A stretch of DNA of 64,000 nucleotides, from contig CAMUYW010000001.1 of NCBI GenBank assembly GCA_947165045.1, positions 62,001 through 126,000 on the forward strand, given 5' to 3'. The DNA is from an uncultured Fibrobacter sp. (GTDB taxonomy: Bacteria > Fibrobacterota > Fibrobacteria > Fibrobacterales > Fibrobacteraceae). The position numbers were made by a program, and so were the translations under genes. Of this stretch, positions 33,702-41,979 are shown one piece after another. The notes under the pieces were generated by a model that saw nothing but the letters and a program-made list of their open reading frames with translations, ran no database searches and was not told where the DNA came from. Position 1 is the stretch's first letter, and each line of letters starts with the position of its first letter.

Positions 33702-34588
33702 TGACGTGCTTTTACGATCGCCTTGAACAGCGTATTGCAAAGTGCGGCAACCCGGTCTGCATGGGCATGGATCCTGTGCTCAAGCTTATCCCGCTCGAAG
33801 GAACTCCCGAAGACCGCATCAAGCGCTTCTATTCCGACATCTTGGAATGCTGCCTCAAGCGTAACGTGCAACCGGCCGTCGTGAAGCCGAACAGCGCTTA
33901 TTACGAATGCGTGAGCGTGCAGTCGATGCTCGTTCTGCAGCAGCTCATTGCCGATTACAGAAGCGCTGGCATTCCGGTTATTTTGGATGCAAAGCGCGGT
34001 GACATTGGCAAGTCCAGTGCCGCCTATGCTAACGCCGCCTACGACGTTTACCGTGCCGATGCCGTGACCGTTTCTCCGTGGATGGGTGCCGATTCTGTCG
34101 GTCCGTTCATCCGCGAAAATAGCGAAAACGGTGCTTACGTGCTCCTCCGCACGAGTAACAAGGGCGCTCACGACTTCCAGGATTTGCCGGTTACACGCAG
34201 CGACGATCCGCGTGACGTTGCAGAAGCATTCTACTCCGTAGCAGACAAGATTATGGAATGGGATGCTGACAAGGGCTACCTCGGTGCTGTTGTCGGTGCA
34301 ACCCACCCTGAAGAACTTGAAAAGATTACCGCTTACACGGTTGCTCACAAGCACGAAATGCCGTTCCTCATTCCGGGCGTGTCCATTCCGGGCGTGCCGG
34401 GCGGTCAGGGCGGCGATGCAAAGACTGTGCTTACGGCAATCGCAAACGGTGGTGGCAAACGCAAGTTCCATGTGCTCAATTCGAGCAGTGGCCTCAACTT
34501 TGCATGGCAGCGTAACGATACGCCGGCGAATTACGCGAACGATTGCGTCGATGCACTCGAAAAACTCGCGGAGGCTTGCCAACTGTAA
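33701..34588 (+). CDS. pyrF: Orotidine 5'-phosphate decarboxylase, type 2
   Basis: Last step of de novo UMP synthesis. The protein has 295 residues, longer than type 1 enzymes and typical of the type 2 (PyrF of actinobacterial/Bacteroidota kind) group. The catalytic motif is 'ILDAKRGDIGKSSAAYA'. The N-terminal 'VCMGMDPVLKLIP', 'VVKPNSAYYE' and the C-terminal 'FLIPGVSIPGVPGGQGGD' phosphate loop are also characteristic. The start codon overlaps the stop of the methyltransferase gene by one base (TAATG). It sits in the ispA-dxs-trmH operon, with no other pyrimidine gene nearby. Confidence 0.96.
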   Translation: MTCFYDRLEQRIAKCGNPVCMGMDPVLKLIPLEGTPEDRIKRFYSDILECCLKRNVQPAVVKPNSAYYECVSVQSMLVLQQLIADYRSAGIPVILDAKRGDIGKSSAAYANAAYDVYRADAVTVSPWMGADSVGPFIRENSENGAYVLLRTSNKGAHDFQDLPVTRSDDPRDVAEAFYSVADKIMEWDADKGYLGAVVGATHPEELEKITAYTVAHKHEMPFLIPGVSIPGVPGGQGGDAKTVLTAIANGGGKRKFHVLNSSSGLNFAWQRNDTPANYANDCVDALEKLAEACQL

Positions 34589-34591
34589 CCT

Positions 34592-35443
34592 ATGCGTTTC
34601 CTTGCGGCTATCATAGTTTCAATTGCGGTGATTGCGCTCGCGTTCCATTACGCGAAGCCGTTGCCGGGCACGAACTTTGACGAATCCTTCTTGCCGAAGG
34701 CTTCGTCTGTTCGCTATGTTGCTGCAGGGCACGATGCATCGGTTGCTGGGCTCTTTTGGATTAAGGGCCTTACAGAACTTGGCGAAAGCTATCTCACAGG
34801 CAAGGAATATGCGTATCTCGGTCACGTCGCGGAACTCTCGACAAGCCTTGATTCGCTGTTCTACACGCCGTACTATTTTGTCGGTGGCGTGACTCCGGTT
34901 GATGCTCCCGACACTTCTGATTTTTCTGTACTGCGTAGGGCTAGCCGCGTTTATCCTGAAAACTGGCGCCTCTCGCTTTACTTTGCGCTTCGTTTAGCTC
35001 GCGGTCCGTTCCCTAACAGGACGGAAGCTGCTAACGTGATGCGTAAATATTTCGACAGTCCGGATACTACAATCCCGGATCACATCCGTACGATTTATCG
35101 CAGCTTTGAACTCGATTCCATGCAGACGGAAACTGCACTTGAAACGGTCTTGAATGACGTTCTCCAACCGCGTTTCAAAAAATTCCGTACGAGTTTTTAT
35201 ACGAAAATCCTTAAGCTCCTTGGTTACAAGGGCTTGATTGCAGATTACGATAAGGATGAAAATTATCAGAAGGTTAAGTTCCTTGTCGATAACATGCTTG
35301 ATGGAAAAATCGCACCTGTTGTCGTTTACAATCAGCTCCTCGCGATGAAAAAAGTTGAGGAACCTACCGCAACTGCGGATAGCACGGCTGCTGATACAAC
35401 TGCTGCTGTAGAACATGCTCCGAAAACTGCAACGGCTGAATAG
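34592..35443 (+). CDS. Membrane-anchored protein, 283 aa, unknown
   Basis: One N-terminal membrane helix (FLAAIIVSIAVIALAFHYA) and no lipobox. The rest is predicted outside the membrane and mostly helical, with TPR-like spacing ('VASLFWIKGLTELGESYLTGKEYAYLGHVAELSTSLD' region, 'NWRLSLYFALRLARGPFPNRTEAANVMRKYFDSP'). The tail is low complexity, rich in Ala, Thr and Asp (TADSTAADTTAAVEHA). It starts 3 bases after pyrF and is the last gene of the ispA-dxs-trmH-pyrF run. I do not recognise a family. The operon context mixes housekeeping steps and gives no clear clue to its role. Confidence 0.82.
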   Translation: MRFLAAIIVSIAVIALAFHYAKPLPGTNFDESFLPKASSVRYVAAGHDASVAGLFWIKGLTELGESYLTGKEYAYLGHVAELSTSLDSLFYTPYYFVGGVTPVDAPDTSDFSVLRRASRVYPENWRLSLYFALRLARGPFPNRTEAANVMRKYFDSPDTTIPDHIRTIYRSFELDSMQTETALETVLNDVLQPRFKKFRTSFYTKILKLLGYKGLIADYDKDENYQKVKFLVDNMLDGKIAPVVVYNQLLAMKKVEEPTATADSTAADTTAAVEHAPKTATAE

Positions 35444-35450
35444 AATGCTG

Positions 35451-35528
35451 ATTCCGTGACAAGCGCGGAATGACAATTTGAAAAAGAATTCCTTGTATTG
35501 CGGTCATGCCGGACTCCGATCCGGCATC
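35451..35528. repeat. Two adjacent palindromic repeats (TGTCAT-headed)
   Basis: ATTCCG/CGGAAT at 35451-35471, followed by TGACA, and ATGCCGGA/TCCGGCAT at 35506-35527, preceded by GTC, form two separate hairpins in the gap between convergent genes. Neither has a T-tract. They match the TGTCA(T)-N-CC head seen elsewhere in the window. Confidence 0.7.
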
Positions 35529-35572
35529 GCATTTGGCCTAAAATCTATTACCTAAAACCTAACCCCTAACCT

Positions 35573-36355
35573 CTACATCCCGCATTTTTCGGCATTCTTC
35601 GGGAGTCCCATCAGTTCGAATGCGGTTTTGCAGCGGTTGAACACTTTGCGTGCCTCGGCGGGGTTGGACTTTTCCAAAACTTTTCCGCGGTGGTATAGGA
35701 TGTTTGCTGTTGTAAAGGGTCTGTTTGCTTCAACAGATTTAGCTTCTGCTTTGCGATAGAGCGAATCTGCATTTCCTGATTTTTGCAAATCTGCTAAACG
35801 TGCTTCCGTCCAAAAGTAGATTCCCGTATCGTCATCTGTGCTCTTGCCGACCATCTTGAGCGCCTTGGCTGCTTTTTCGCTGTTGTGGTTACCGGCATAA
35901 GCAATTGCACATTCCGAATAAAATGCACCTTGTAGCTGGTCATCGAGTTTGTCTAGCACGTCTTCGTCAAAACCTTCGCAGAGCTTGATTGCGTCTGGGT
36001 ATTTTCCGGTGGCGTTCTTCAAAGCCATTTTCGCCTTGATAAGCATAGCTCTTGTAGAACGGTCTAGACCTTCGTTTTCGACGTAATTTAAGAGCGAGTC
36101 TGCCATGGCATAATCGAGACTGTGCGTGCGAACTTGCCCCATTGCAATAAAAATGCGGGCTTCGGAGCGACGATCCGCTTCTTTACGGCTTGCAACAAGT
36201 GCGCGTTCTAGCTGCGAATACCCCTTAGCAAATTTTCCGGCCTTCAAAGATTTTTGTGCACGGGCTGCAATCTTTCCGGATTCCGATGCAAACGATGTTA
36301 CGGCTCCGCTGAGGGCGATGCAAAGAGCGAACGTTATGGCTTTTTTAATTACCAT
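35573..36355 (-). CDS. Secreted TPR-like protein, 260 aa
   Basis: Signal peptide (MVIKKAITFALCIALSGAVTSFA) without lipobox. The mature part is helical with tetratricopeptide-like pairs ('AARAQKSLKAGKFAKGYSQLERALVASRKEADRRSEARIFIAMGQV' in pieces; 'NHNSEKAAKALKMVGKS'; 'ANILYHRGKVLEKSNPAEARKVFNRCKTAFE'). It follows the MlaD-like gene on the minus strand with a 7-base overlap, so both are in one transcript. Inference: a periplasmic partner of the MCE protein. A Cys pair near the C-terminus (RCKTAFELMGLPKNAEKCG) may form a disulfide. Function unknown. Confidence 0.85.
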   Translation of the reverse strand: MVIKKAITFALCIALSGAVTSFASESGKIAARAQKSLKAGKFAKGYSQLERALVASRKEADRRSEARIFIAMGQVRTHSLDYAMADSLLNYVENEGLDRSTRAMLIKAKMALKNATGKYPDAIKLCEGFDEDVLDKLDDQLQGAFYSECAIAYAGNHNSEKAAKALKMVGKSTDDDTGIYFWTEARLADLQKSGNADSLYRKAEAKSVEANRPFTTANILYHRGKVLEKSNPAEARKVFNRCKTAFELMGLPKNAEKCGM

Positions 36356-37350
36356 AGAGTCTCCTCAACAAAGGGCACGGAATCATGTTTAGGAATGTTG
36401 TTCTTGAAGAGCCACATTTGAGACATGCCGTTCATCAAATCGTCTGCGCTTTGCAAAGTTGATTCGGTTGTGTTGATAAAGTCTTGCAATCCGCTTGTTA
36501 CTGTGCTAAAGTCTGTAACAAGATTGTCCACACGGCCGACTGTAGAGTCCATGGAGTTAAGTAACGAGGTCACTTGACTCGGCAGTGGCTTGAAATCTTC
36601 GACCATGTTGCCTACGCTGTTTGTCACTTCGTTGGCTTGGCTTACAAGTCGCGGAATGTCCGTTTTCATTGTATCGAGTAAGAACGAGGTCTTGTTCAAG
36701 ACGTTCTTGCCGAGGTATGTAATTTCATCAAGTCGGTATAATTGACGGTTGAGGTTGTCGTAAAGTGCGCGGGAGCCGAACAATGCACCCATGGTTGTTC
36801 CCGTATCGAGGGCCATCGTAATGAGTTCGTCGGCAGCATCGACGAGGCGGTTTACACGTCCCAAAAGTTCGTTTGCCGTTTCGATGACTGTTTCGATATC
36901 TTGGGCGGGCCCTGCGGTGATATATTCGCCATCTTCCAGAACTTGACCTTTTACGCCGCCACGGTCTTTCTTGATTTCAATATTGATGACACGAGCCGAA
37001 ATCAGGTTCTGGTCGCGGATTGCGTAAACGGTGGCACTGTCGGTAATCCACTTCTGGTATTCTTGGTAGATCGAAAATTCCATGCGTACACCTTCGCCAT
37101 CGGGGTTGAGGTGCATGTCTTTGATTTGTCCCACATCCACGCCGCTAATCTGAACGCGCGTGCCCGATCTGAGGCCGAGAGCTTTGTCGAATTTACTGTA
37201 GAGCTTGTATTCTTGCCTGATGACGTTGGATTTGTTAAGATACTGATAGAACGCCAGCGAAAAAATCATGATGGCAACAGTGGTCAAGACGCCGACCAGA
37301 AGGCCGGACATTTCCATCCAGTTGACTTGTTTAATCTTTTGAAATGCCAT
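36349..37350 (-). CDS. MCE/MlaD-family lipid-transport substrate-binding protein
   Basis: The protein has 333 residues: one membrane helix at ~15-37 (GLLVGVLTTVAIMIFSLAFYQYL), then an MCE domain ('YKLYSKFDKALGLRSGTRVQISGVDVGQIKDMHLNPDGEGVRMEFSI'), followed by a long helical C-terminal region ('ETVIETANELLGRVNRLVDAADELITMALDTG', 'LVSQANEVTNSVGNMVEDF'), typical of MlaD proteins that make hexamers in lipid transport across the periplasm. The permease (MlaE) and ATPase (MlaF) genes, usually directly upstream, are not here; the next upstream gene is a divergent aminopeptidase. The downstream TPR gene overlaps it by 7 bases. Confidence 0.92.
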   Translation of the reverse strand: MAFQKIKQVNWMEMSGLLVGVLTTVAIMIFSLAFYQYLNKSNVIRQEYKLYSKFDKALGLRSGTRVQISGVDVGQIKDMHLNPDGEGVRMEFSIYQEYQKWITDSATVYAIRDQNLISARVINIEIKKDRGGVKGQVLEDGEYITAGPAQDIETVIETANELLGRVNRLVDAADELITMALDTGTTMGALFGSRALYDNLNRQLYRLDEITYLGKNVLNKTSFLLDTMKTDIPRLVSQANEVTNSVGNMVEDFKPLPSQVTSLLNSMDSTVGRVDNLVTDFSTVTSGLQDFINTTESTLQSADDLMNGMSQMWLFKNNIPKHDSVPFVEETLW

Positions 37351-37416
37351 TGCTCTCGTGAAATATAAATAGATTATATTGTCAAATTGAATTTAATTGA
37401 TTTTTTTCGAGGAAAT

Positions 37417-38745
37417 ATGGATTTTTTTGAATTTTTGAATACTGCAGTGACTCCGTACCATACTGTGGATGCTTTAAAGGCATTTTTTAGGGCAAATTCT
37501 TTTGCGAATTTTGATGATGTCCTTGAACCAGAAAAATCGTATTTCGTGAGCCGCGGGGCTTCGATTATTGCGTTCCGTACGCCAAAGCAGTGGAATGAAT
37601 CGTCGAAGTTCAGGATTGCGATGGCGCATACGGATTTTCCGTCGTTAAAGATTTCCCCGAATCCAGATTGTTTCTCGGCGGGTGTGTGTACGCTCCATAC
37701 GGAGGTTTACGGTTCTCCACTCTATACGAGCTGGCTCGATCGCGATTTGGGCTATGCGGGCATGCTTGCGTATGTGGATGCTGCTGACGGGAAAACTCTT
37801 AAGACGAAGTTGTTCCGTGGCGAAAAGCTTTTCAGGATTCCGCAATTGGCAGTTCACTTGAATCGTGGCGTGAATCAGGATGGCCTCAAGGTGAATCCGC
37901 AAATAGACTTTAACGCGTTGTGGAGCGGGGCTTCGGGTCGCGCTTCCGAAGGCGAAAAAAACTTGTTTGTGAAAGCGCTTGAAAAGGAACTCCCGGCAGG
38001 TGCAAGGTTGATTGATTTTGATGTGCAATTATTCGATGCGCAGCCTGCAAATCAAGGTGGTTTCAATGATGAGTGGATTTATTCGGGAAGGCTTGATAAC
38101 TTGAGCAGTTGCCATGCCATTGCCGAGGCTATTGTTGGCGCCGAGTCTAACGAGAACGATTGCCTTGTGGCGTGTTTCTTCAACAATGAAGAAGTCGGTT
38201 CTACCACTCGCGAAGGCGCTGTCGGGAACTTCTTGCAAAGCGTTTTGGATTCTATCTTTGGATCCTTCGACCTCGCTCAGGATGACAATTCTAGGAGTGT
38301 CATCCTGGAGGGGCAAAGCCCCAATAGGATCCATACATCTCTTTCCTCTCGTCTTTCGTCTAGTATCGCGCTTTCCATTGACATGGCGCATGCGGAACAT
38401 CCGAACCACACGGAAAAGCATGAGCCGAATCACGCACCGCTATTGGGCAAGGGCATTGTGCTCAAGACGAATTCTCAAAAGCGTTACGCGAGCGATTTGA
38501 TGAGTTCTGCGAAACTCCGTTTGCTCTGCGAACAGGCTAGCATCCCGCTCCAGGTTTTCATTACGCGAAACGACATGCCATGCGGCAGTACGGTTGGCCC
38601 GACTGTTTCTGCAAATCTCGGAATCCCGACGGTCGATATCGGCGAGCCCATGCTCAGCATGCACAGCATCCGCGAGATGATGGCCGCAAGCGACCATGCA
38701 GACATGATTAAGCTTGTTCGCGTTTTTTTCTGTGATAAAAACTAG
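37417..38745 (+). CDS. M18-family aspartyl aminopeptidase with in-frame palindromic repeat insertion
   Basis: Zinc-dependent removal of N-terminal, mainly acidic, residues in the cytoplasm. ATG 37417 gives 442 residues and starts at the conserved 'FFEFLNTAVTPYHTVDAL'; the track's TTG 37387 is less likely. Family motifs are all present: 'AHTDFPSLKISPNP', 'HLNRGVNQDGLKVNPQ', 'GRLDNLSSCHA', 'FFNNEEVGSTTREGA', 'SIDMAHAEHPNHTEKHEPNH', 'GSTVGPTVSANLGIPTVDIG' and 'MLSMHSIREM'. Between the EEVGS helix and the DMAHA block sit ~25 extra residues (GSFDLAQDDNSRSVILEG...) encoded by a palindromic repeat (38260-38332). The catalytic residues are untouched. The 3' end overlaps the convergent acyltransferase gene by 38 bases. 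Confidence 0.94.
   Translation: MDFFEFLNTAVTPYHTVDALKAFFRANSFANFDDVLEPEKSYFVSRGASIIAFRTPKQWNESSKFRIAMAHTDFPSLKISPNPDCFSAGVCTLHTEVYGSPLYTSWLDRDLGYAGMLAYVDAADGKTLKTKLFRGEKLFRIPQLAVHLNRGVNQDGLKVNPQIDFNALWSGASGRASEGEKNLFVKALEKELPAGARLIDFDVQLFDAQPANQGGFNDEWIYSGRLDNLSSCHAIAEAIVGAESNENDCLVACFFNNEEVGSTTREGAVGNFLQSVLDSIFGSFDLAQDDNSRSVILEGQSPNRIHTSLSSRLSSSIALSIDMAHAEHPNHTEKHEPNHAPLLGKGIVLKTNSQKRYASDLMSSAKLRLLCEQASIPLQVFITRNDMPCGSTVGPTVSANLGIPTVDIGEPMLSMHSIREMMAASDHADMIKLVRVFFCDKN
38260..38332. repeat. Palindromic repeat inserted in frame in the M18 aminopeptidase gene
   Basis: Bounded by GGATCC at both ends. The left arm carries TCGCTCAGGATGACA, and AGGATGACA (38279-38287) pairs with TGTCATCCT (38298-38306). 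The right half contains GGGGC/GCCCC (GGGGCAAAGCCCC). The left 27 bases match the intergenic copy at 4693-4719 with a single difference. Confidence 0.9.
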
Positions 38746-39781
38746 CCAAAGGCTGGTTGACAATGATGCTGAACGGAGAATACTTGATTGCAAAGTGAAT
38801 GATTGCAATCAGTGCGATCGAGAATAACGTCTGGGTGCTTACGTAAAGTATATATTGCGGATTGCTTGCGGGTAACTGGTAAACATCTTTCCACCAGTCT
38901 TTGAAGAATACGAAACCGAACAGAGGGAACGCAAGAACTTGATGGAACGGTAGCAAGGCGAGGTTCATTTCGACCGGCTTTGCTAGAATCGGGTTCGTGA
39001 TTCCGCGGCATATCAAAATGAATCCAAGTGAACCGATAATCGCATTTGGAAGTACAATGTAGTAAGGATTGTAATTGCCGAAGAACATTTCCAAATGTCG
39101 GTGAGTGTCTTCGTAAACGTATTGGCTTATAAAGTAAGTTGCCGTCATCAAGGCGGCTCCAATGAGGAACGCCGCTATGCGGTTCTTTGTGACAAGGTTG
39201 TAGAACCCAGAAACTTTTTTGTGGTGGAATGCGAATCCGGTATAGGTAAATATTGTTCCGAACAAGGCTGCATCAAAATTCCAGACCATGGGAGCTTTGG
39301 CGTACTTGTTGAATATAATGCCGATACCAAGAACTAGGAGCGATAAGATTCCCATAATGGAAAGGCGCCCCTTGGAAAGCTTGTGAAAACCGAAAAGAAT
39401 AAGATCTGTGAAAAAAAGAGCGGGCAAGAACCAGATGGCGAATTTTCTGAATTGGTTGATAACCGCGATAATGCTATTCAATACAAAGTTATCCGGAATG
39501 GGTTGATTGAGCAACCACTTGATAAACAGTTCGAAAAAAATACAGATAAATCCAAGCCCGAACATGGGAATGATATAGCGTTTGAGCTTTTTTACAAGGA
39601 ATTCACCGAAGGACTGGTTTTCGACTTTTAACGTCATCCCGTTTAGAATAAAGAATACGGGCAAATGAAACGAAAAAACTAGGGCGACGAAATTACATTC
39701 CTTAATTCCGTGCGTGAATACAACCAAAATCATGGCGATAAATTTGGCAACGTCTATATATTCAATTCTTTTAGGCTTCAT
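38708..39781 (-). CDS. Acyltransferase 3-family membrane protein
   Basis: The protein has 357 residues with about ten membrane helices. The N-terminal hallmark 'RIEYIDVAKFIAMILVVFTHG', with conserved His, and the 'FSFHLPVFFILNGMTL' segment match acyltransferase family 3 proteins, which O-acetylate or O-acylate surface polysaccharides and lipids. A later 'VWFLPALFFTDL'-type helix (AIWFLPALFFTDLILF) is also typical. The donor and target are unknown. It is divergent from the GtrA-flavoprotein-GT-C cluster, which would fit surface-glycan modification; that link is inference. Its 3' end overlaps the aminopeptidase gene tail-to-tail by 38 bases. Confidence 0.92.
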   Translation of the reverse strand: MKPKRIEYIDVAKFIAMILVVFTHGIKECNFVALVFSFHLPVFFILNGMTLKVENQSFGEFLVKKLKRYIIPMFGLGFICIFFELFIKWLLNQPIPDNFVLNSIIAVINQFRKFAIWFLPALFFTDLILFGFHKLSKGRLSIMGILSLLVLGIGIIFNKYAKAPMVWNFDAALFGTIFTYTGFAFHHKKVSGFYNLVTKNRIAAFLIGAALMTATYFISQYVYEDTHRHLEMFFGNYNPYYIVLPNAIIGSLGFILICRGITNPILAKPVEMNLALLPFHQVLAFPLFGFVFFKDWWKDVYQLPASNPQYILYVSTQTLFSIALIAIIHFAIKYSPFSIIVNQPLASFYHRKKREQA

Positions 39782-39860
39782 TTGGATTTATTTTGCAAGT
39801 GTTAAAAAAAACAGTTTCAAAAAAAATACTAACTTTTCGTTGTAAACAAAGTGAAGTTTT

Positions 39861-40301
39861 ATGATAAAAAAGATTAAATCGCGTCTTCCGGCGCGTAAAT
39901 CCTTGCTTGGCCAGTTTATTCGGTACTTGGTAACGGGTGGACTTGCCTTTGTTGCAGATTTCGGGCTTTTTGCTCTTTGTCTTTATAAGTTTGAGTGGCA
40001 TTACCTGCTTGCGAATTTGGTTGGGCTGGTTGCCGGACTTGTGCTTAATTATGTCTTGAGCATTGTTTGGGTGTTCTCGGAATGCAAGCGTGTTCTTGAA
40101 AACAAAAAGACTGCCGAGTTTAGCATATTTGCCATTGTAGGCTTTGCTGGTGTCGGCTTCAATCAGTTGCTTATGTATTTGATGGTGGGACGTCTTGAAT
40201 GGAATGAAATGCTGTCGAAAATGGTAGCGGCTATTTTGGTTTTGATGTGGAATTTTGGTGCCCGAAAGCTGATGCTGTTTAGGGAACAAAAAGTTGCATA
40301 A
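39861..40301 (+). CDS. GtrA-family membrane protein
   Basis: The protein has 146 residues and four membrane helices, starting 'LLGQFIRYLVTGGLAFVADFGLFALCLYK', characteristic of GtrA. The second pair includes 'LVGLVAGLVLNYVLSIVWVF' and 'FAIVGFAGVGFNQLLMYLMV'. GtrA proteins are thought to flip polyprenyl-phosphate-linked sugars across the membrane for later transfer to surface polymers. It is 26 bases upstream of a flavoprotein gene and near a GT-C transferase, forming a likely glycan-modification operon. No GtrB (polyprenyl-phosphate glycosyltransferase) is present in the window. Confidence 0.93.
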   Translation: MIKKIKSRLPARKSLLGQFIRYLVTGGLAFVADFGLFALCLYKFEWHYLLANLVGLVAGLVLNYVLSIVWVFSECKRVLENKKTAEFSIFAIVGFAGVGFNQLLMYLMVGRLEWNEMLSKMVAAILVLMWNFGARKLMLFREQKVA

Positions 40302-40327
40302 AATTTTAAGACTATAGGAAGGATTAA

Positions 40328-41974
40328 ATGACTACTGAAAAAGATTTTAAGAAAACAGCTGTTATCGCTGGTGCTGGCCCTGCCGGCCTCACGGCTGCGC
40401 TTGAACTTTTGCGCACGACAGATGTTAAGCCCGTTATTTTTGAAGCTGAAGATGTAATTGGTGGTATTTCCCGCACGGCCCGCTACAATGGTAACCGCAT
40501 GGATATCGGCGGTCACCGTTTCTTTAGCAAGAGTGACACTGTGATGGATTGGTGGCAGGGCATTTTGCCGCTCCAGGGTGCTGCATCGAAGGACGATATT
40601 GCTATCGGGCGTTTGGTTCCGCTGACGGAAGGTGGCCCCGATCCGGAGAAAACGGATTACGTGATGCTTTGCCGTAGCCGTCTTTCCCGAATTCTATTTT
40701 TGCGTAAACTGTTTAATTATCCGGTGAGCTTGAACGGTGACACTATCCGTAACCTTGGTTTGTGGCGCATGTTCAAGATTGGCATGAGCTATCTCAAGGT
40801 GCAGTTGCTCCCTGCCCGTAAAGAAAAAAGTCTTGAAGACTTTATGATCAACCGTTTCGGTGTCGAACTTTACCGCACGTTCTTCCGCGACTACACCGAG
40901 AAGGTGTGGGGCGTTCCGTGCAGCAAGATTAGCCCCGATTGGGGCGGACAGCGCATCAAGGGCCTTTCGATTACGAAGACTGTGGTTCATGCGCTCAAGC
41001 AAATTTTTGCAGGCAAGAAAAAGGATACCGGTGCTGCAAACGGTTCCGATATCCGCCAGAAGGACACTGAAACAAGCCTTATCGGTCAGTTCCTTTACCC
41101 AAAATTCGGTCCCGGCCAGCTTTGGGAAACTGTTGCCGAAAAGGTGCAGGAAATGGGCGGTGAAATCCGCATGAACGCTAAGGTCGTGGGCGTGAACCGC
41201 GATGAAAGTGGCAAGCGCGTGGAAAGTGTCGTTGTGGAATTTCGTGCTGCAGATGGATCTGTCGTGACGGAAACGGTCGCCTGCGATTACTTCCTTTCGA
41301 CCATGCCGGTAAAGGAACTCGTGGTTGCCATGGATAACGAAAAGACTCCGGTTCCGGCCGAAGTCAAGCGCGTGTCCGAAGGCCTTGTGTACCGTGACTT
41401 TATTACCGTGGGCCTGTTGCTCGACAAGCTCCTTATCAAGAACCCGGCAAAACCTGGTACTCCCGAAAGCAAGCTCAAGTTCGTGGCGGACAACTGGATT
41501 TATGTGCAGGAATCCGATGTAAAGCTTGGCCGCATCCAGATCTTCAATAACTGGAGCCCCTATCTTGTCGCTAATCCGGAAAAGGTCTGGATCGGTCTTG
41601 AATACTTTGCGACCGAAGGCGACGAAATGTGGCGCATGCCCGATGACGAATTTATCAAGTTCGCCATTGCGGAACTCGACAAGATTGATGTGGCAAGACC
41701 TGAAGCGGTCCGTGATTCCGTGGTGTTCCATATCAAGAAGGCTTACCCGGCTTACTTCGGTACTTACGGCGAATTCAATAAGATTCGTGAATATGTGGAT
41801 CCGGTTGAAAATATGTTCCTTATGGGGCGTAACGGCATGCACAAGTACAACAACATGGACCATAGCATGCTTGCTGCCATGGAAGTCGTTAAGTGCATCC
41901 GTGAAAATTCGACGGACAAGACCGCTCTTTGGAATGTGAACTCCGAAGAAGAATACCACGAAGGAAAGAAGTAA
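40328..41974 (+). CDS. FAD-dependent oxidoreductase (UDP-galactopyranose-mutase/amine-oxidase-like)
   Basis: The protein has 548 residues. N-terminal dinucleotide fold '[17 protein letters not shown]' followed by '[34 protein letters not shown]', which places FAD as in the NAD(P)-binding Rossmann amine-oxidase/UGM superfamily. Middle part has '[30 protein letters not shown]', and the C-terminal '[28 protein letters not shown]' has the FAD-contacting region. Proteins of this type are often found in polysaccharide loci, where the substrate is a nucleotide or lipid-linked sugar, but the reaction is unknown. It is flanked closely by gtrA-like (26 bases) and the GT-C gene (5 bases). Confidence 0.9.
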   Translation: MTTEKDFKKTAVIAGAGPAGLTAALELLRTTDVKPVIFEAEDVIGGISRTARYNGNRMDIGGHRFFSKSDTVMDWWQGILPLQGAASKDDIAIGRLVPLTEGGPDPEKTDYVMLCRSRLSRILFLRKLFNYPVSLNGDTIRNLGLWRMFKIGMSYLKVQLLPARKEKSLEDFMINRFGVELYRTFFRDYTEKVWGVPCSKISPDWGGQRIKGLSITKTVVHALKQIFAGKKKDTGAANGSDIRQKDTETSLIGQFLYPKFGPGQLWETVAEKVQEMGGEIRMNAKVVGVNRDESGKRVESVVVEFRAADGSVVTETVACDYFLSTMPVKELVVAMDNEKTPVPAEVKRVSEGLVYRDFITVGLLLDKLLIKNPAKPGTPESKLKFVADNWIYVQESDVKLGRIQIFNNWSPYLVANPEKVWIGLEYFATEGDEMWRMPDDEFIKFAIAELDKIDVARPEAVRDSVVFHIKKAYPAYFGTYGEFNKIREYVDPVENMFLMGRNGMHKYNNMDHSMLAAMEVVKCIRENSTDKTALWNVNSEEEYHEGKK

Positions 41975-41979
41975 GAAAG

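Noticed and set aside
32403-33740. Minus-strand ORF of 445 aa opposite the trmH-family gene
   Set aside because: Antisense to conserved SpoU motifs; the Val/Phe/Ala-rich translation mirrors the Arg/Asp repeat on the other strand.
40694-41959. Minus-strand ORF of 421 aa opposite the flavoprotein gene
   Set aside because: Antisense of a well-conserved FAD protein; no own start signals or motifs.
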